Source of the DNA: Devosia rhizoryzae
GTDB lineage: Bacteria > Pseudomonadota > Alphaproteobacteria > Rhizobiales > Devosiaceae
Direction of reading: 5' to 3'
DNA length: 64,000 nt
NCBI RefSeq assembly: GCF_016698665.1
Contig: NZ_CP068046.1
Coordinates: forward strand, 558,001-622,000
The notes under the pieces are model-generated. The model was not told where the DNA came from. It saw only the letters and a program-made list of their open reading frames with translations, and made no database searches. Made by a program: the position numbers and the translations under genes. Positions 8,572 to 17,253 of the stretch are shown here, in pieces. Each line of letters starts with the position of its first letter. Position 1 is the stretch's first letter.

Positions 8572-9018
8572 ATGGCCGCGCCCAAAATGACGACGATCGA
8601 CCAGATGCTGTGCTTTGCCGTGTATTCGACCGGGCATGCCTTTACGCGGTTCTATAAGCCGAGGCTCGAAGCGTTGGACCTGACCTATCCGCAGTACCTG
8701 GTGTTCCTGGTTTTATGGGAACGCGACGATGTCACGGTCAAAGCGCTGGGGGACAAGTTGTTCCTCGATAGCGGCACGATTACGCCGCTGGTGAAGCGGC
8801 TCGAGGCTCGGGGCCTCGTGACCCGGCGCCGGGATGAAGCCGACGAGCGGCAGGTGCGGGTGCAATTGACGGCCGAGGGCAGAGCGCTGCAGGCAAAGGC
8901 GGAAGCCATTCCGCTTGCGGTGATCGAAGGGACGGGCATGGGGCTCGACGCGGCTGATGCCATGCGGCGGGAGCTTTTCGCCTTGCGGGATCGTCTCGAT
9001 GCGGTGCTCGGCGAATAG
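8572..9018 (+). CDS. ohrR: Peroxide-sensing MarR-family repressor OhrR
   Basis: The 148-residue MarR-type repressor begins at the ATG giving MAAPKMTTIDQML; an open extension of 28 codons upstream runs through the operator and is unlikely to be translated. Cys14 in MLCFAVYSTGHAF is the family's redox-sensing cysteine. The winged helix is LTYPQYLVFLVLWE to GLVTRRRDEADERQV. Divergent orientation to ohr is the classical arrangement. Confidence 0.93.
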   Translation: MAAPKMTTIDQMLCFAVYSTGHAFTRFYKPRLEALDLTYPQYLVFLVLWERDDVTVKALGDKLFLDSGTITPLVKRLEARGLVTRRRDEADERQVRVQLTAEGRALQAKAEAIPLAVIEGTGMGLDAADAMRRELFALRDRLDAVLGE

Positions 9019-9078
9019 GGCCAGTGGAACTCGCATCCAAGTCTCGTCGTTGTTTTGTCACATTTGATGGAGGCTTGG

Positions 9079-9279
9079 ATGGCTTTAAACGAACGTGAAA
9101 CTGTTATCGTCGACCGCGGTGGCTCGAGCGCCAGCGTCATTGTCGGCATCATCGTGGTGATCGCGCTTCTGGCGATCGGTTATCTGGTGTTCTTCAACAA
9201 CAATGGCGCCGGAACCGGCGGCACTGTCGATGTCGACGTGCCAGCAGTCAGTGTGGATGTGGTGCCCGACGGGCAGTAA
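9079..9279 (+). CDS. Small single-pass membrane protein
   Basis: The 66-residue protein starts at the ATG behind GGAGG (MALNERETVIVDRGG). A short hydrophilic N-terminus precedes one membrane helix (VIVGIIVVIALLAIGYLVFF) and a Gly/Val/Asp-rich tail with VDVDVP. The core GII-V-ALLAIGYLVF and a following TVDV are shared with the larger protein at 26935-27324, so the two are paralogues. A strong terminator follows. Function unknown. Confidence 0.8.
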   Translation: MALNERETVIVDRGGSSASVIVGIIVVIALLAIGYLVFFNNNGAGTGGTVDVDVPAVSVDVVPDGQ

Positions 9280-9302
9280 TTTCCACTCAGTTATGCGAAA
9301 TG

Positions 9303-9335
9303 CGGGCGCCCCAAAAAGGGCGCCCGTTTCGTTTT
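9303..9335. terminator. Bidirectional rho-independent terminator
   Basis: A perfect 9-base stem (CGGGCGCCC at 9303-9311, GGGCGCCCG at 9318-9326) has a loop closed by an A-run and is followed by TTTCGTTTT. It lies between the small membrane protein gene and the convergent cpdB. Confidence 0.85.
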
Positions 9336-11321
9336 CTAGAGCGTGATGCGGTAGATGCCGAAGCCTTCGGCATTGGTCTCGCCGGTCGTTTCGATGGAAA
9401 CGGCCGTGACGTCATCCACCTTGTCGGCAGCCTTCGGGCCGGTGGCGAAGAGCACGGTGGTGTCGCCGATCGGCGCGAGCGACCAGTTGCTGTCGGCCTT
9501 GGGATTGATGGTGCCGTTTTCGATAATGAAGCGGACGATGATGTCGCGGTTGGTATCGGGTCCGATAAAGACGATCTTGTCCGTTCCGATGCCTGGGAAT
9601 GAGCCACCGCCACCAGCGCGATAGTTGTTGGTGGCGACGATGAATTCGGCAGCCGGATCGATGGGCTGGCCATCATACATCAGGTCGACGATGCGGTTTG
9701 CATCGGGGTTGATCTCGCCGCTGCCGTCGGGGGCATATTTGGACGGCTGGGTGAGGTCGATCTTGTAGGTGATCCCGTCGATGACGTCGAAATTGTAGGA
9801 TGGGAATTCGGGGTTGATGAGTTCGACGTCGGTGGCGCCAGGCTCGATCTGGTTGAAGATGCCTGCGGAGCGCTCGAGCCAGTTCTTGACGTCGGCGCCG
9901 GTGATCTTCACCGCCTGAATGGTGTTTGGGTAAAGGTAGAGATCGGCGACGTTCTTGATGGCGACGGGGCCGACCGGAACGTCGGTATAATATTCCGGAC
10001 CGCCGCGACCACCGGCCTTGAAGGGCGCGGCAGCCGAGAGGATCGGCAGGCCTTCCCATTCGGTGCCCTTCATCATCTGCTCGATGTACCAAGATTGCGC
10101 CTGGGAGACGATCTGAACGGACGGATCATCGGCGACGAGGGCGAAGTAGGAATAAAGCGGGGCCGAGGTTTCGCCGACGGGGCGGCGGATATAATCGAGG
10201 GTTTCCGCGTGTTCTTCGGCGACGGCCTGTTCCACTGCGGGGACCGACTCGACCGTGGGCACGTTCTTGTTGTCGACGCGCTCGACGATGGGACGGGCTT
10301 CGGACGTGTGGGAGACGACCGACCAGTTGCCGTCGGGATCGACTTCGAGCAGCAGGTCCACAAGGCCCATATGCGAGCCCCAGAAGCCGGGCATGACCGC
10401 CGGTTTGCCGTGGAGCGTGCCGGCCTCGATGTCGGCGCCCTCGATGCCTTCATAGTCGGGGCCGGGGAAAACCAGGTGATGGTGGCCGGTGAGGACGACG
10501 TCGATGCCGTCGACGGCGGCGAGCTGCAGCGATGCGTTTTCGGCGCCCGGAACGTGCTCGCCCGCTTCGATGCCGGAATGCGAAAGCGCCACGACGATCT
10601 GCGCGCCTTCTTCACGCATCCTGGGCACCCAGGCTTCCGCAGCTTCGACGATGTCGCGGACCACGACCTTGCCTTCGAGGTGGGTGGCGTCCCAGGTCAG
10701 GATCTGGGGCGGAAGGAAGCCGATGACGCCGATGCTGATGGTGTGGACGGCACCCGAGCCGTCGGTCAGTTCTTTTTCGAAGATGCGATAGGGTTCGAGA
10801 TAGGTGTCGTCGTCGACCGCGTTGGCGGCGAGTTCGGTGCCGCGCACGAGGTTGGCCGAGACGAGGGGGTATTGTGCGCCTTCAAGAGCGCGATCGAGGA
10901 ATTCTAGGCCGTAGTTGAACTCGTGATTGCCGAGAGTTGCGCCGTCATAGCCCAGCGTGTTGAGCGCGGCGACGGCGGGGTGGATGTCGCCTTGGTTGAG
11001 GCCTTTTTCATAGGCCATATAGTCGCCCATAGGATTGCCCTGGATCAGGTCGCCATTGTCGAAGAGGACGGCGTTGCCGGCTTCGGCGCGGATCTGTTCG
11101 ATGATCGCCGCGGTGCGGGCGAGCCCCATCGTGTCGTTGGGGGCGTCGACGTAGTAATCGTAGGGCAGGATAGCGACGTGAATGTCGGTGGTTTCGATGA
11201 TGCGCAGATGCGCCTGATTGGCTTGCGCCAGGACGGCAAAGGGGTGCATGGCGGCCATGGCGCCTATGCTAGCAGAACCAGCAAGAAAGCTGCGCCGGGA
11301 AATCGATGGGAAGAAGTTCAT
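9336..11321 (-). CDS. cpdB: Periplasmic 2',3'-cyclic-nucleotide 2'-phosphodiesterase/3'-nucleotidase
   Basis: The enzyme should hydrolyse 2',3'-cyclic nucleotides and 3'-nucleotides in the periplasm, releasing phosphate and nucleosides. I use the ATG behind GGAGACGATC ([15 protein letters not shown]), giving 661 residues with a twin-arginine export signal. The metallophosphoesterase metal motifs are [26 protein letters not shown] and the VLTGHHH region. The C-terminal nucleotidase domain ends the protein. The resemblance to CpdB ([27 protein letters not shown]) is stronger than to UshA. Confidence 0.9.
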   Translation of the reverse strand: MNFFPSISRRSFLAGSASIGAMAAMHPFAVLAQANQAHLRIIETTDIHVAILPYDYYVDAPNDTMGLARTAAIIEQIRAEAGNAVLFDNGDLIQGNPMGDYMAYEKGLNQGDIHPAVAALNTLGYDGATLGNHEFNYGLEFLDRALEGAQYPLVSANLVRGTELAANAVDDDTYLEPYRIFEKELTDGSGAVHTISIGVIGFLPPQILTWDATHLEGKVVVRDIVEAAEAWVPRMREEGAQIVVALSHSGIEAGEHVPGAENASLQLAAVDGIDVVLTGHHHLVFPGPDYEGIEGADIEAGTLHGKPAVMPGFWGSHMGLVDLLLEVDPDGNWSVVSHTSEARPIVERVDNKNVPTVESVPAVEQAVAEEHAETLDYIRRPVGETSAPLYSYFALVADDPSVQIVSQAQSWYIEQMMKGTEWEGLPILSAAAPFKAGGRGGPEYYTDVPVGPVAIKNVADLYLYPNTIQAVKITGADVKNWLERSAGIFNQIEPGATDVELINPEFPSYNFDVIDGITYKIDLTQPSKYAPDGSGEINPDANRIVDLMYDGQPIDPAAEFIVATNNYRAGGGGSFPGIGTDKIVFIGPDTNRDIIVRFIIENGTINPKADSNWSLAPIGDTTVLFATGPKAADKVDDVTAVSIETTGETNAEGFGIYRITL

Positions 11322-11471
11322 GATCGTCTCCATGTAAAATGCCGAGGGGCGAGTGCAGTCGGGTCATGCTCAATGGAGGTGACGCTTGCATGACGACATG
11401 GCGGAAAACGGGCGTGCCGAAACCCTGGCAGGCGAAGCCTTCCAGTCAGCAGTGCTAAGCGGTTTCTCGGA

Positions 11472-12380
11472 CTAGCGGACCAGTGCCGGATCGACCAAAG
11501 CGCCTTTGTGGCCGATGACGATGCCGGCGGTGCGGTGGGCGGCGGTGGCGGCGTCGTGGAGAGATTTACCTTGGAGGCGGGCGGCGAGGTAGGCGCCGTT
11601 GAAGCTGTCGCCGGCGCCGGTTGGGTCAACGACATGGGCGCCGGGGGGCGGGGCGAGGCGGACGCGTTCAGTGGCGGTGGCGATCAGGGCCTCGTCCTTG
11701 CCGTCCTTGACCACGACTTCCTCGACGCCAAGCTCGAGGTAGCGGTCGGCGGTGTCGTCGACGCTCTTGTCGCCGAAGAGCGGCGCTTCGTCGGAATGGG
11801 TCGGGAGGACGATGTCGCAGAGGCTGGCGGCGGCGGTGAGCACGCCCATCATCACGCCCGGCGACGACCAGAGCGCCGGACGCAGATTGGTGTCGAAGGC
11901 GATCTTTGCGCCATTGTCGCGTGCCTTGACGATGGCGCCGAGGAGGCGGCCGCGGGCGCGCGGGGCGAGGATGGCGAGCGTGATGCCGGAGAAATAAACG
12001 AGTTCGGCGCCTTCGACGGCCTTGGCAAGGGCGGGCTTGTCGTCGGCAATAAGCTTGGCGGCCGAGGTGTCGCGCCAATAGGTGAAGTGCCGGTCGCCGG
12101 CTTCCTGGTGGATCATGTAAAGGCCAGGGCGGCGGTTGGGGATGGTCTGGATGTGGCTGGTGCCGATTTGGTTGTCGTCGAGGAAACGGCGGATGTCGCC
12201 GGAATAGCGATCGATGCCGAGGGCGGTGACATAGTCGACGGACCAGTCCTGGCCTAAAAGGGCGCGCAGATACCAGGCGGTATTGAGAGTGTCGCCGGCA
12301 TAACCGAGACGGTAGGCGCGATCCTCGCCGCCACTCATTTCAATCATGCATTCGCCGATGCTGACGATCCGCCTGGCCAT
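11472..12380 (-). CDS. kdgK: 2-keto-3-deoxygluconate kinase (PfkB family)
   Basis: This 302-residue sugar kinase begins at MARRIVSIGECMIEMSGG, with GGGGAGGA before the ATG. The PfkB signature DPTGAGDSFNGAYLA holds the catalytic Asp, and the YAGDTLNTAWYL region binds the sugar. KdgK phosphorylates 2-keto-3-deoxygluconate to KDPG in hexuronate breakdown. It is divergent from a mannitol/fructuronate dehydrogenase, which supports a sugar-acid role. The exact ketodeoxy sugar cannot be proven from sequence. Confidence 0.85.
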   Translation of the reverse strand: MARRIVSIGECMIEMSGGEDRAYRLGYAGDTLNTAWYLRALLGQDWSVDYVTALGIDRYSGDIRRFLDDNQIGTSHIQTIPNRRPGLYMIHQEAGDRHFTYWRDTSAAKLIADDKPALAKAVEGAELVYFSGITLAILAPRARGRLLGAIVKARDNGAKIAFDTNLRPALWSSPGVMMGVLTAAASLCDIVLPTHSDEAPLFGDKSVDDTADRYLELGVEEVVVKDGKDEALIATATERVRLAPPPGAHVVDPTGAGDSFNGAYLAARLQGKSLHDAATAAHRTAGIVIGHKGALVDPALVR

Positions 12381-12499
12381 GTCGATGTCCTCCCCGAATG
12401 GCTTCCCATAGCCGCTCAATATGCCGGGCGAAAGCACCATTGCAACTTCCATACAAGAGGGGGTTTGACTATGGTGCCGCCAAATTGCCGGAGCACGTC

Positions 12500-13966
12500 A
12501 TGACTCGCCTCAATTCGCAAACCCTTTCGACCCTTGCAGCGGGCATCAAGGTGCCCGATTACGATCGGAGCGCGGTGACGCCGGGGATCGTGCATCTGGG
12601 GATCGGCGCGTTTCATCGGGCGCATATGGCGGTCTATGTGGATGACCTGCTGGGCGAGGATCCGAGCTGGGGCATTGTCGGCGCGAGCCTCAGGCGTCCC
12701 GACACCAAGGACGCGCTAGAGCCGCAGGACGGGCTTTATACCATCGCCGTGCGCGATGCGGCGGGCACGCATCCGCGGGTGATCGGCTCGATCCTCAGGG
12801 TCATGGATGCGAATACCGAACGCGAGGACCTGCTGGCGCTGATTGCTGACCCGGCCATTCGCATCGTGTCGCTGACGGTGACGGAAAAGGGCTATTGCTA
12901 TGCCCCGGCGACCGGCGAGCTCGACGAGAAGCACCCAGATATCGTTTACGACCTGGCGCACCCAAGCGAGCCCCGGTCTGCTCCCGGCATGCTGGTCGAG
13001 GCGCTGGCGCGGCGAAAGGCTGCGGACGTCGTGCCCTTCACGGTGATGAGCTGCGACAATCTTCCAAGCAATGGCGAGACGGCAAAGCGCATCGTCACGC
13101 GATTTGCCGCGCTGCGCGACAAGGCACTCGGGGAGTGGGTCAAGGATGTGGCGTTCCCGTCGACGATGGTGGACCGGATCGTGCCATCAACGACCGATGC
13201 GGATCGGGATGAGGTTGCGCAGCTAATCGGGGCGGAAGATGCCTGGCCGATCATGACCGAGCCATTCACGCAGTGGGTGATCGAGGATCGTTTTCCCAGC
13301 GGTCGTCCGGCTTTCGAAAAGGTCGGCGCACAGGTGGTCGAGGACGTCGAGCCGTTCGAGCATATGAAGCTGCGCATGCTCAATGGTTCGCATTCGACCA
13401 TGGCCTATTCGGGCTATCTCGGGGGCTACCAGTATATCAACGAGGTCATGGGCGATCCGGCTTATGCCCAGATGGTGCATGGGCTGATGACCGAGGAGGC
13501 GATGCCGACGCTCGACATGGAAGGGACCGATCTGGGTGCTTATCGGGATCAGCTCCTGGAGCGGTTCCGCAATCCGGCTCTCAAGCACCGGACCTGGCAG
13601 ATCGCCATGGATGGATCGCAGAAGCTGCCGCAGCGGCTGCTGGGCACGATACGCGATCGGCTCGCGGCCGGGGACAGCATCGACCGGCTGGCGCTCGGCG
13701 TGGCGGCCTGGATGCGCTATGTGACGGGCGTCGACGAAAAGGGCGGCGAGATCGACGTGCGCGATCCGCATGCGCTCAAGATGCATGCCATTGCAGCCGA
13801 TGCGGGGGATGATCCCGAGGCGCTTTTCAATGGCTTGGTGGGCCTGAGCGAAGTGTTCGGGACCGATCTAGCGGGCAATGCCGCGTTTGGGGAGGCCGTT
13901 CTGCGGCAGCTCGAAAGCCTCTTCGACGAGGGCGCCCGGGCAACGGTGGCGAAGCTCGCCCGATAG
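12500..13966 (+). CDS. Mannitol dehydrogenase family oxidoreductase (mannonate/fructuronate or polyol type)
   Basis: The 488-residue NAD(P)-dependent long-chain polyol dehydrogenase starts at MTRLNSQTLSTLAAG. The N-terminal nucleotide-binding fold has VHLGIGAFHRAH, and the catalytic region is KLRMLNGSHS with the family's Lys, Asn and His. Members act as mannitol 2-dehydrogenase, arabitol dehydrogenase or fructuronate reductase (UxuB). The divergent kdgK favours fructuronate reductase, but the sequence alone does not decide. No regulator gene is adjacent. Confidence 0.88.
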   Translation: MTRLNSQTLSTLAAGIKVPDYDRSAVTPGIVHLGIGAFHRAHMAVYVDDLLGEDPSWGIVGASLRRPDTKDALEPQDGLYTIAVRDAAGTHPRVIGSILRVMDANTEREDLLALIADPAIRIVSLTVTEKGYCYAPATGELDEKHPDIVYDLAHPSEPRSAPGMLVEALARRKAADVVPFTVMSCDNLPSNGETAKRIVTRFAALRDKALGEWVKDVAFPSTMVDRIVPSTTDADRDEVAQLIGAEDAWPIMTEPFTQWVIEDRFPSGRPAFEKVGAQVVEDVEPFEHMKLRMLNGSHSTMAYSGYLGGYQYINEVMGDPAYAQMVHGLMTEEAMPTLDMEGTDLGAYRDQLLERFRNPALKHRTWQIAMDGSQKLPQRLLGTIRDRLAAGDSIDRLALGVAAWMRYVTGVDEKGGEIDVRDPHALKMHAIAADAGDDPEALFNGLVGLSEVFGTDLAGNAAFGEAVLRQLESLFDEGARATVAKLAR

Positions 13967-14029
13967 GTGGAACCGGGACCGGCGCTGCGCGCTTAACTGA
14001 CGTCTTCGTGACTTCGGAAAGGCGTCAAC

Positions 14030-14968
14030 ATGAAGTGGCAAGGTCGGGAGCGCAGCTCCAATGTCGAGGATCGGCGTGGAGCGCGTCGCGGTGGTTTGGG
14101 CGGTGGCCTCGGGGGCCTGGGTGGCCTGGGCCGGGGTGGCGGCATCCGTCTCCCGACGGGCGGTGGCGGTCGCCGGGGCGGCATATCGAGCATCATCGGC
14201 ATCGTCATCGTGCTGGGCATCATCTGGTTTGCCACCGGCACCAATCCAATCGATGTGCTGACCGGCGGTTCGTCGTCTTCGGCGCCAACGTCGTCCAATG
14301 CCTCTTCGCGCCAATTGCCGGCACAGGGCGAAGATGAGCTCGCCGATTTTGTCGGCGTGGTCGTCAAGGAAACCGAGGACCTCTGGAGCGAGCAGTTCGC
14401 GGCCTCGGGGGAGGACTATCCGGAGCCGCGCGTGGTGCTGTTCACCGATGCGGTCAATACCGGCTGCGGCGCGGCGGATTCATCGACGGGTCCGTTCTAC
14501 TGCCCCGAGGACCAGCAGGTTTATATCGACCTCTCCTTCTACGATCAGCTGCATCAGCAGTTCGGCGCGCCGGGCGATTTTGCGCAGGCCTATGTGCTGG
14601 CGCATGAAGTGGGCCACCACGTCCAGAACCTCACCGGTGTGTTGCCCGAGTTCAACCAGGCGCGGCAGAGCATGAGCCAGGAAGAGGCCAATGCCTATTC
14701 GGTGCGGGTAGAGCTGCAGGCGGATTGCTATGCAGGCGTCTGGGCAAATTATGCGGGCCAGCAGAACCTTCTCGACAATGGCGATATCGAAGAAGCGCTG
14801 AACGCGGCCAACCAGATCGGGGACGACACGCTGCAGGAGCGTATGCAGGGCTATGCCGTGCCCAAGACCTTCAATCACGGCACTTCGGCGCAGCGCAAAT
14901 CCTGGTTCGAGCGCGGCTATCAATCGGGCGATCCCGGCGACTGCGATACGTTTTCGGGCAGCGTTTGA
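14030..14968 (+). CDS. YpfJ-type neutral zinc metallopeptidase
   Basis: The 312-residue protein has a Gly/Arg-rich N-terminus (about 1-50), one membrane helix (GIVIVLGIIWFATG) and a large outer domain. HEVGHHVQ is the zinc-binding HExxH site, and VELQADCYAGVWA supplies the third ligand region. This matches the putative neutral zinc metallopeptidase family (YpfJ). A terminator follows. The substrate is unknown. Confidence 0.9.
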   Translation: MKWQGRERSSNVEDRRGARRGGLGGGLGGLGGLGRGGGIRLPTGGGGRRGGISSIIGIVIVLGIIWFATGTNPIDVLTGGSSSSAPTSSNASSRQLPAQGEDELADFVGVVVKETEDLWSEQFAASGEDYPEPRVVLFTDAVNTGCGAADSSTGPFYCPEDQQVYIDLSFYDQLHQQFGAPGDFAQAYVLAHEVGHHVQNLTGVLPEFNQARQSMSQEEANAYSVRVELQADCYAGVWANYAGQQNLLDNGDIEEALNAANQIGDDTLQERMQGYAVPKTFNHGTSAQRKSWFERGYQSGDPGDCDTFSGSV

Positions 14969-14990
14969 CGAGACGCCGACCTTTGTGATG

Positions 14991-15024
14991 GACCCCGGCG
15001 GCTGAAAAGCCGTTGGGGTCTTTC
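14991..15024 (+). terminator. Rho-independent terminator after the zinc peptidase
   Basis: GACCCCGGCGGCT, a GAAA loop, then AGCCGTTGGGGTC and TTTC form a long stem with one small mismatch, directly downstream of the peptidase gene. Confidence 0.75.
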
Positions 15025-15041
15025 TACGACAGGAGGCTTTC

Positions 15042-15218
15042 ATGGCAGACAGCAAACCGACCGGACCGGGACAGCCGGACCAGATCGACCACAAGGAAGG
15101 CGAAACCAGCTCTTCGCTGCTGAAAAAGGACGCTGGCGACAAGAAGGATAAAAAGGACGACCAGCCCGGCGCTGCCGGCTTCGCGTCGGCCGGTGCGAAC
15201 GAAGACACCTACGACTAA
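15042..15218 (+). CDS. Small, highly charged hypothetical protein (58 aa)
   Basis: A 58-codon reading frame starts at ATG behind AGGAGG and ends TAA. It encodes a hydrophilic Lys/Asp-rich protein (MADSKPTGPGQPDQID ... LLKKDAGDKKDKKDD ... NEDTYD) without membrane segment or cysteine, probably disordered. The strong ribosome binding site, and terminators immediately on both sides, support a separate real gene. No function recognised. Confidence 0.65.
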   Translation: MADSKPTGPGQPDQIDHKEGETSSSLLKKDAGDKKDKKDDQPGAAGFASAGANEDTYD

Positions 15219-15227
15219 GCTAAAAAA

Positions 15228-15250
15228 GGGCTGCCCGTTCGGCAGCCCTT
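15228..15250. terminator. Bidirectional terminator between the 58-aa gene and carA
   Basis: GGGCTGCC (15228-15235), a five-base loop and GGCAGCCC (15241-15248) form a perfect 8-base stem, flanked by AAAAAA and TTT. It can serve both convergent genes. Confidence 0.8.
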
Positions 15251-15265
15251 TGTGATTCTTGTAGT

Positions 15266-16477
15266 TTATTGGGCTGCGACCGGCGCGGGGTGCTCGGCTT
15301 TTTCGGGCATGCCCTTTTGCTTTCGCACTTCGTTGAGAAAGCGCGTGAACAGGTAGTGGCTGTCACGCGGGCCGGGGCTGGCTTCGGGATGGTATTGCAC
15401 CGAAAAGATCGGCTTGCCTTCGACGGCGAGGCCAGCGTTTGAATTGTCGAACAACGAGATGTGGGTCTGGGTCACGCCGGGCGGCAGGCTGTCGCTATCG
15501 ACGGCAAAGCCATGGTTCATTGAGGTGATCTCGACCTTGCCGGTGGTGAGGTCCTTGACCGGATGATTAGCGCCGTGATGGCCCTGATGCATTTTGGAGG
15601 TCGTACCGCCCAGGGCAAGGCCAAGCAGCTGGTGGCCGAGGCAGATGCCGAACATGGGCTTGCCGGTATCCATCAGCTTCTGGATCGTCGGGACGGCATA
15701 TTTGCCGGTGGCGGCGGGATCGCCAGGACCGTTGGAAAGGAAGATGGCGTCCGGATTGTGCGACAAAACATCGGAGGCGGTGGCCGTCGCGGGGACGACC
15801 GTGACCTTGGCACCCTGATCGGCAAGGCAGCGCAGGATGTTGCGCTTGGCGCCGTAGTCGATGGCGACGACGTGGAAATCGGGCTTTTCGACGGTGCCGA
15901 AACCCTTGTCCCAGGCCCAGCCGGACTGGTCCCAGTGATAGGTCTGGGCGGTGGTGACTTCCTTGGCAAGATCGAGCCCTTCAAGGCCCGGGAAGGCATT
16001 GAGTTCGGCCTTGATCGAGCCCTCGTCGAACTGGCCGCTGGGCTCGTGTGCGACAACGCCATTGGGCATGCCGTTTTCGCGGATGCGGGCGGTCAGGGCG
16101 CGAGTGTCGATGCCGGCAATGCCGACGATGTTGCGCTTCTTGAGCCAGGCATCGAGCTTTTCGGCGGCGCGGTAATTGGATGGATTGGTGATGTCGGCCT
16201 TGAGCACGACGCCGCGGACGCCGGACAGCGCGGCCATGTTGACCGTCTCGATGTCTTCGTCATTGGTGCCGACATTCCCGATATGGGGGAAGGTGAAGGT
16301 GATGATCTGTCCGGCATAGGAAGGATCGGTCAGCACTTCCTGGTAGCCGGTCATGGCGGTGTTGAAGCAGACTTCGCCGGCGGCGTGGCCGACCGCGCCG
16401 ATCCCAAAGCCCTCAAGGCGCGTGCCGTCTGCCAAAATCAGGATTGCAGTCGGTTTTGTTTCTTGCCAGCCGGTCAC
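15266..16477 (-). CDS. carA: Carbamoyl-phosphate synthase small subunit
   Basis: CarA is the glutamine amidotransferase subunit that feeds ammonia to CarB for carbamoyl phosphate, used in arginine and pyrimidine synthesis. I start at GTG (TGWQETKPTAILILADG), preceded by GGAG at seven bases. The upstream in-frame ATG at 16504 has no ribosome binding site. The 403 residues match the family length. GICLGHQLLG carries the nucleophilic Cys, and QYHPEASPGP the His and Glu of the triad. carB is not in this window. Confidence 0.95.
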   Translation of the reverse strand: MTGWQETKPTAILILADGTRLEGFGIGAVGHAAGEVCFNTAMTGYQEVLTDPSYAGQIITFTFPHIGNVGTNDEDIETVNMAALSGVRGVVLKADITNPSNYRAAEKLDAWLKKRNIVGIAGIDTRALTARIRENGMPNGVVAHEPSGQFDEGSIKAELNAFPGLEGLDLAKEVTTAQTYHWDQSGWAWDKGFGTVEKPDFHVVAIDYGAKRNILRCLADQGAKVTVVPATATASDVLSHNPDAIFLSNGPGDPAATGKYAVPTIQKLMDTGKPMFGICLGHQLLGLALGGTTSKMHQGHHGANHPVKDLTTGKVEITSMNHGFAVDSDSLPPGVTQTHISLFDNSNAGLAVEGKPIFSVQYHPEASPGPRDSHYLFTRFLNEVRKQKGMPEKAEHPAPVAAQ

Positions 16478-16664
16478 GTCTCTTCTCCAAGCTCGATTTA
16501 CCATGGCCGCGCGCCAAGACCGGAAGCGCGAGGCTTCCCCAGGCAGGCGGAATGGTGTCGGTTGAGGCCTCCTCTTAGAAGGCGACGGGAGGCAGCGCAA
16601 GTGGCGCGGCCCCCGATTGATGCCTATATGGGGGCGACAAAATGCATAGCAAGGAGCCGAAAAC

Positions 16665-17117
16665 ATGCGTGAAGACATCAGCGAAGGGCTCAAGCAGGCG
16701 CTCAAGGCCCGCGACCAGCGGCGCACCGCGACGCTGCGCTCCATCAATGCCGCGATCAAGGATCGCGATATCGCCAATCGCGGGGACGGCAAGGGTCCGG
16801 CGACCAATGACGAGATTCTGGCCATGATCCAGAAGATGGTCAAGCAGCGCGAGGAAAGCTTTGCGATCTATGCGCAGGCAGGGCGTGCGGACCTGGCGAC
16901 GGTCGAAAAGGAAGAGATTGATATCCTCAACGAGTTTCTGCCCAAGGGGCTGAGCGAGGACGAGGTTGCTGAAGCGATAAAGGCGGCGATTGCAACGTCG
17001 GGTGCCGAGGGGCCCAAGGACATGGGCAAGGTGATCGCGCAGCTCAAGGCGGACTATCCGGGACGGATCGATTTCGGGAAGGTCAGCGGGCAGGTTCGGG
17101 CGGCGTTGAGCGCTTGA
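16665..17117 (+). CDS. GatB/YqeY-domain protein
   Basis: The 150-residue protein is typical YqeY: an N-terminal KARDQRRTATLRSINAAIKDRDI helix followed by the YqeY domain (IDILNEFLPKGLSEDEV, PKDMGKVIAQLKADY, GKVSGQVRAAL). The domain resembles the tRNA-binding tail of GatB and is thought to bind tRNA. Its own role is unclear. The ATG follows AAGGAG. It is divergent from carA, with 187 bases between. Confidence 0.92.
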   Translation: MREDISEGLKQALKARDQRRTATLRSINAAIKDRDIANRGDGKGPATNDEILAMIQKMVKQREESFAIYAQAGRADLATVEKEEIDILNEFLPKGLSEDEVAEAIKAAIATSGAEGPKDMGKVIAQLKADYPGRIDFGKVSGQVRAALSA

Positions 17118-17157
17118 GCGGGGCTTGTGGGAAACGAATGCGCCTTCGCGACCGCTG

Positions 17158-17228
17158 CTGTCATCCCGCGCAGGCGGGGATCCATCCTGAGATCTCGAGA
17201 TGGGCCCCGGCCTCCGCCGGGGTGACAG
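17158..17228. repeat. Palindromic extragenic repeat (CTGTCATCCC...GGGTGACAG)
   Basis: The element begins CTGTCATCCC and ends GGGTGACAG as an imperfect inverted repeat. It contains two smaller hairpins, CCCGCGCAGGCGGG and CCCCGGCCTCCGCCGGGG. Elements reading GTCATCCC-GCGCAGGCGGGGATCC are widely dispersed between genes in alphaproteobacterial genomes. It lies in the convergent gap between the YqeY gene and the diguanylate cyclase gene. Confidence 0.7.
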
Positions 17229-17253
17229 CCGGTGGCTGGGGGCGGGTAGGCGG

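Noticed and set aside
16478..16843. Longer carA frame reaching into the YqeY gene
   Set aside because: It would overlap a divergent conserved gene. The GTG at 16477 has the ribosome binding site and gives the normal family length.
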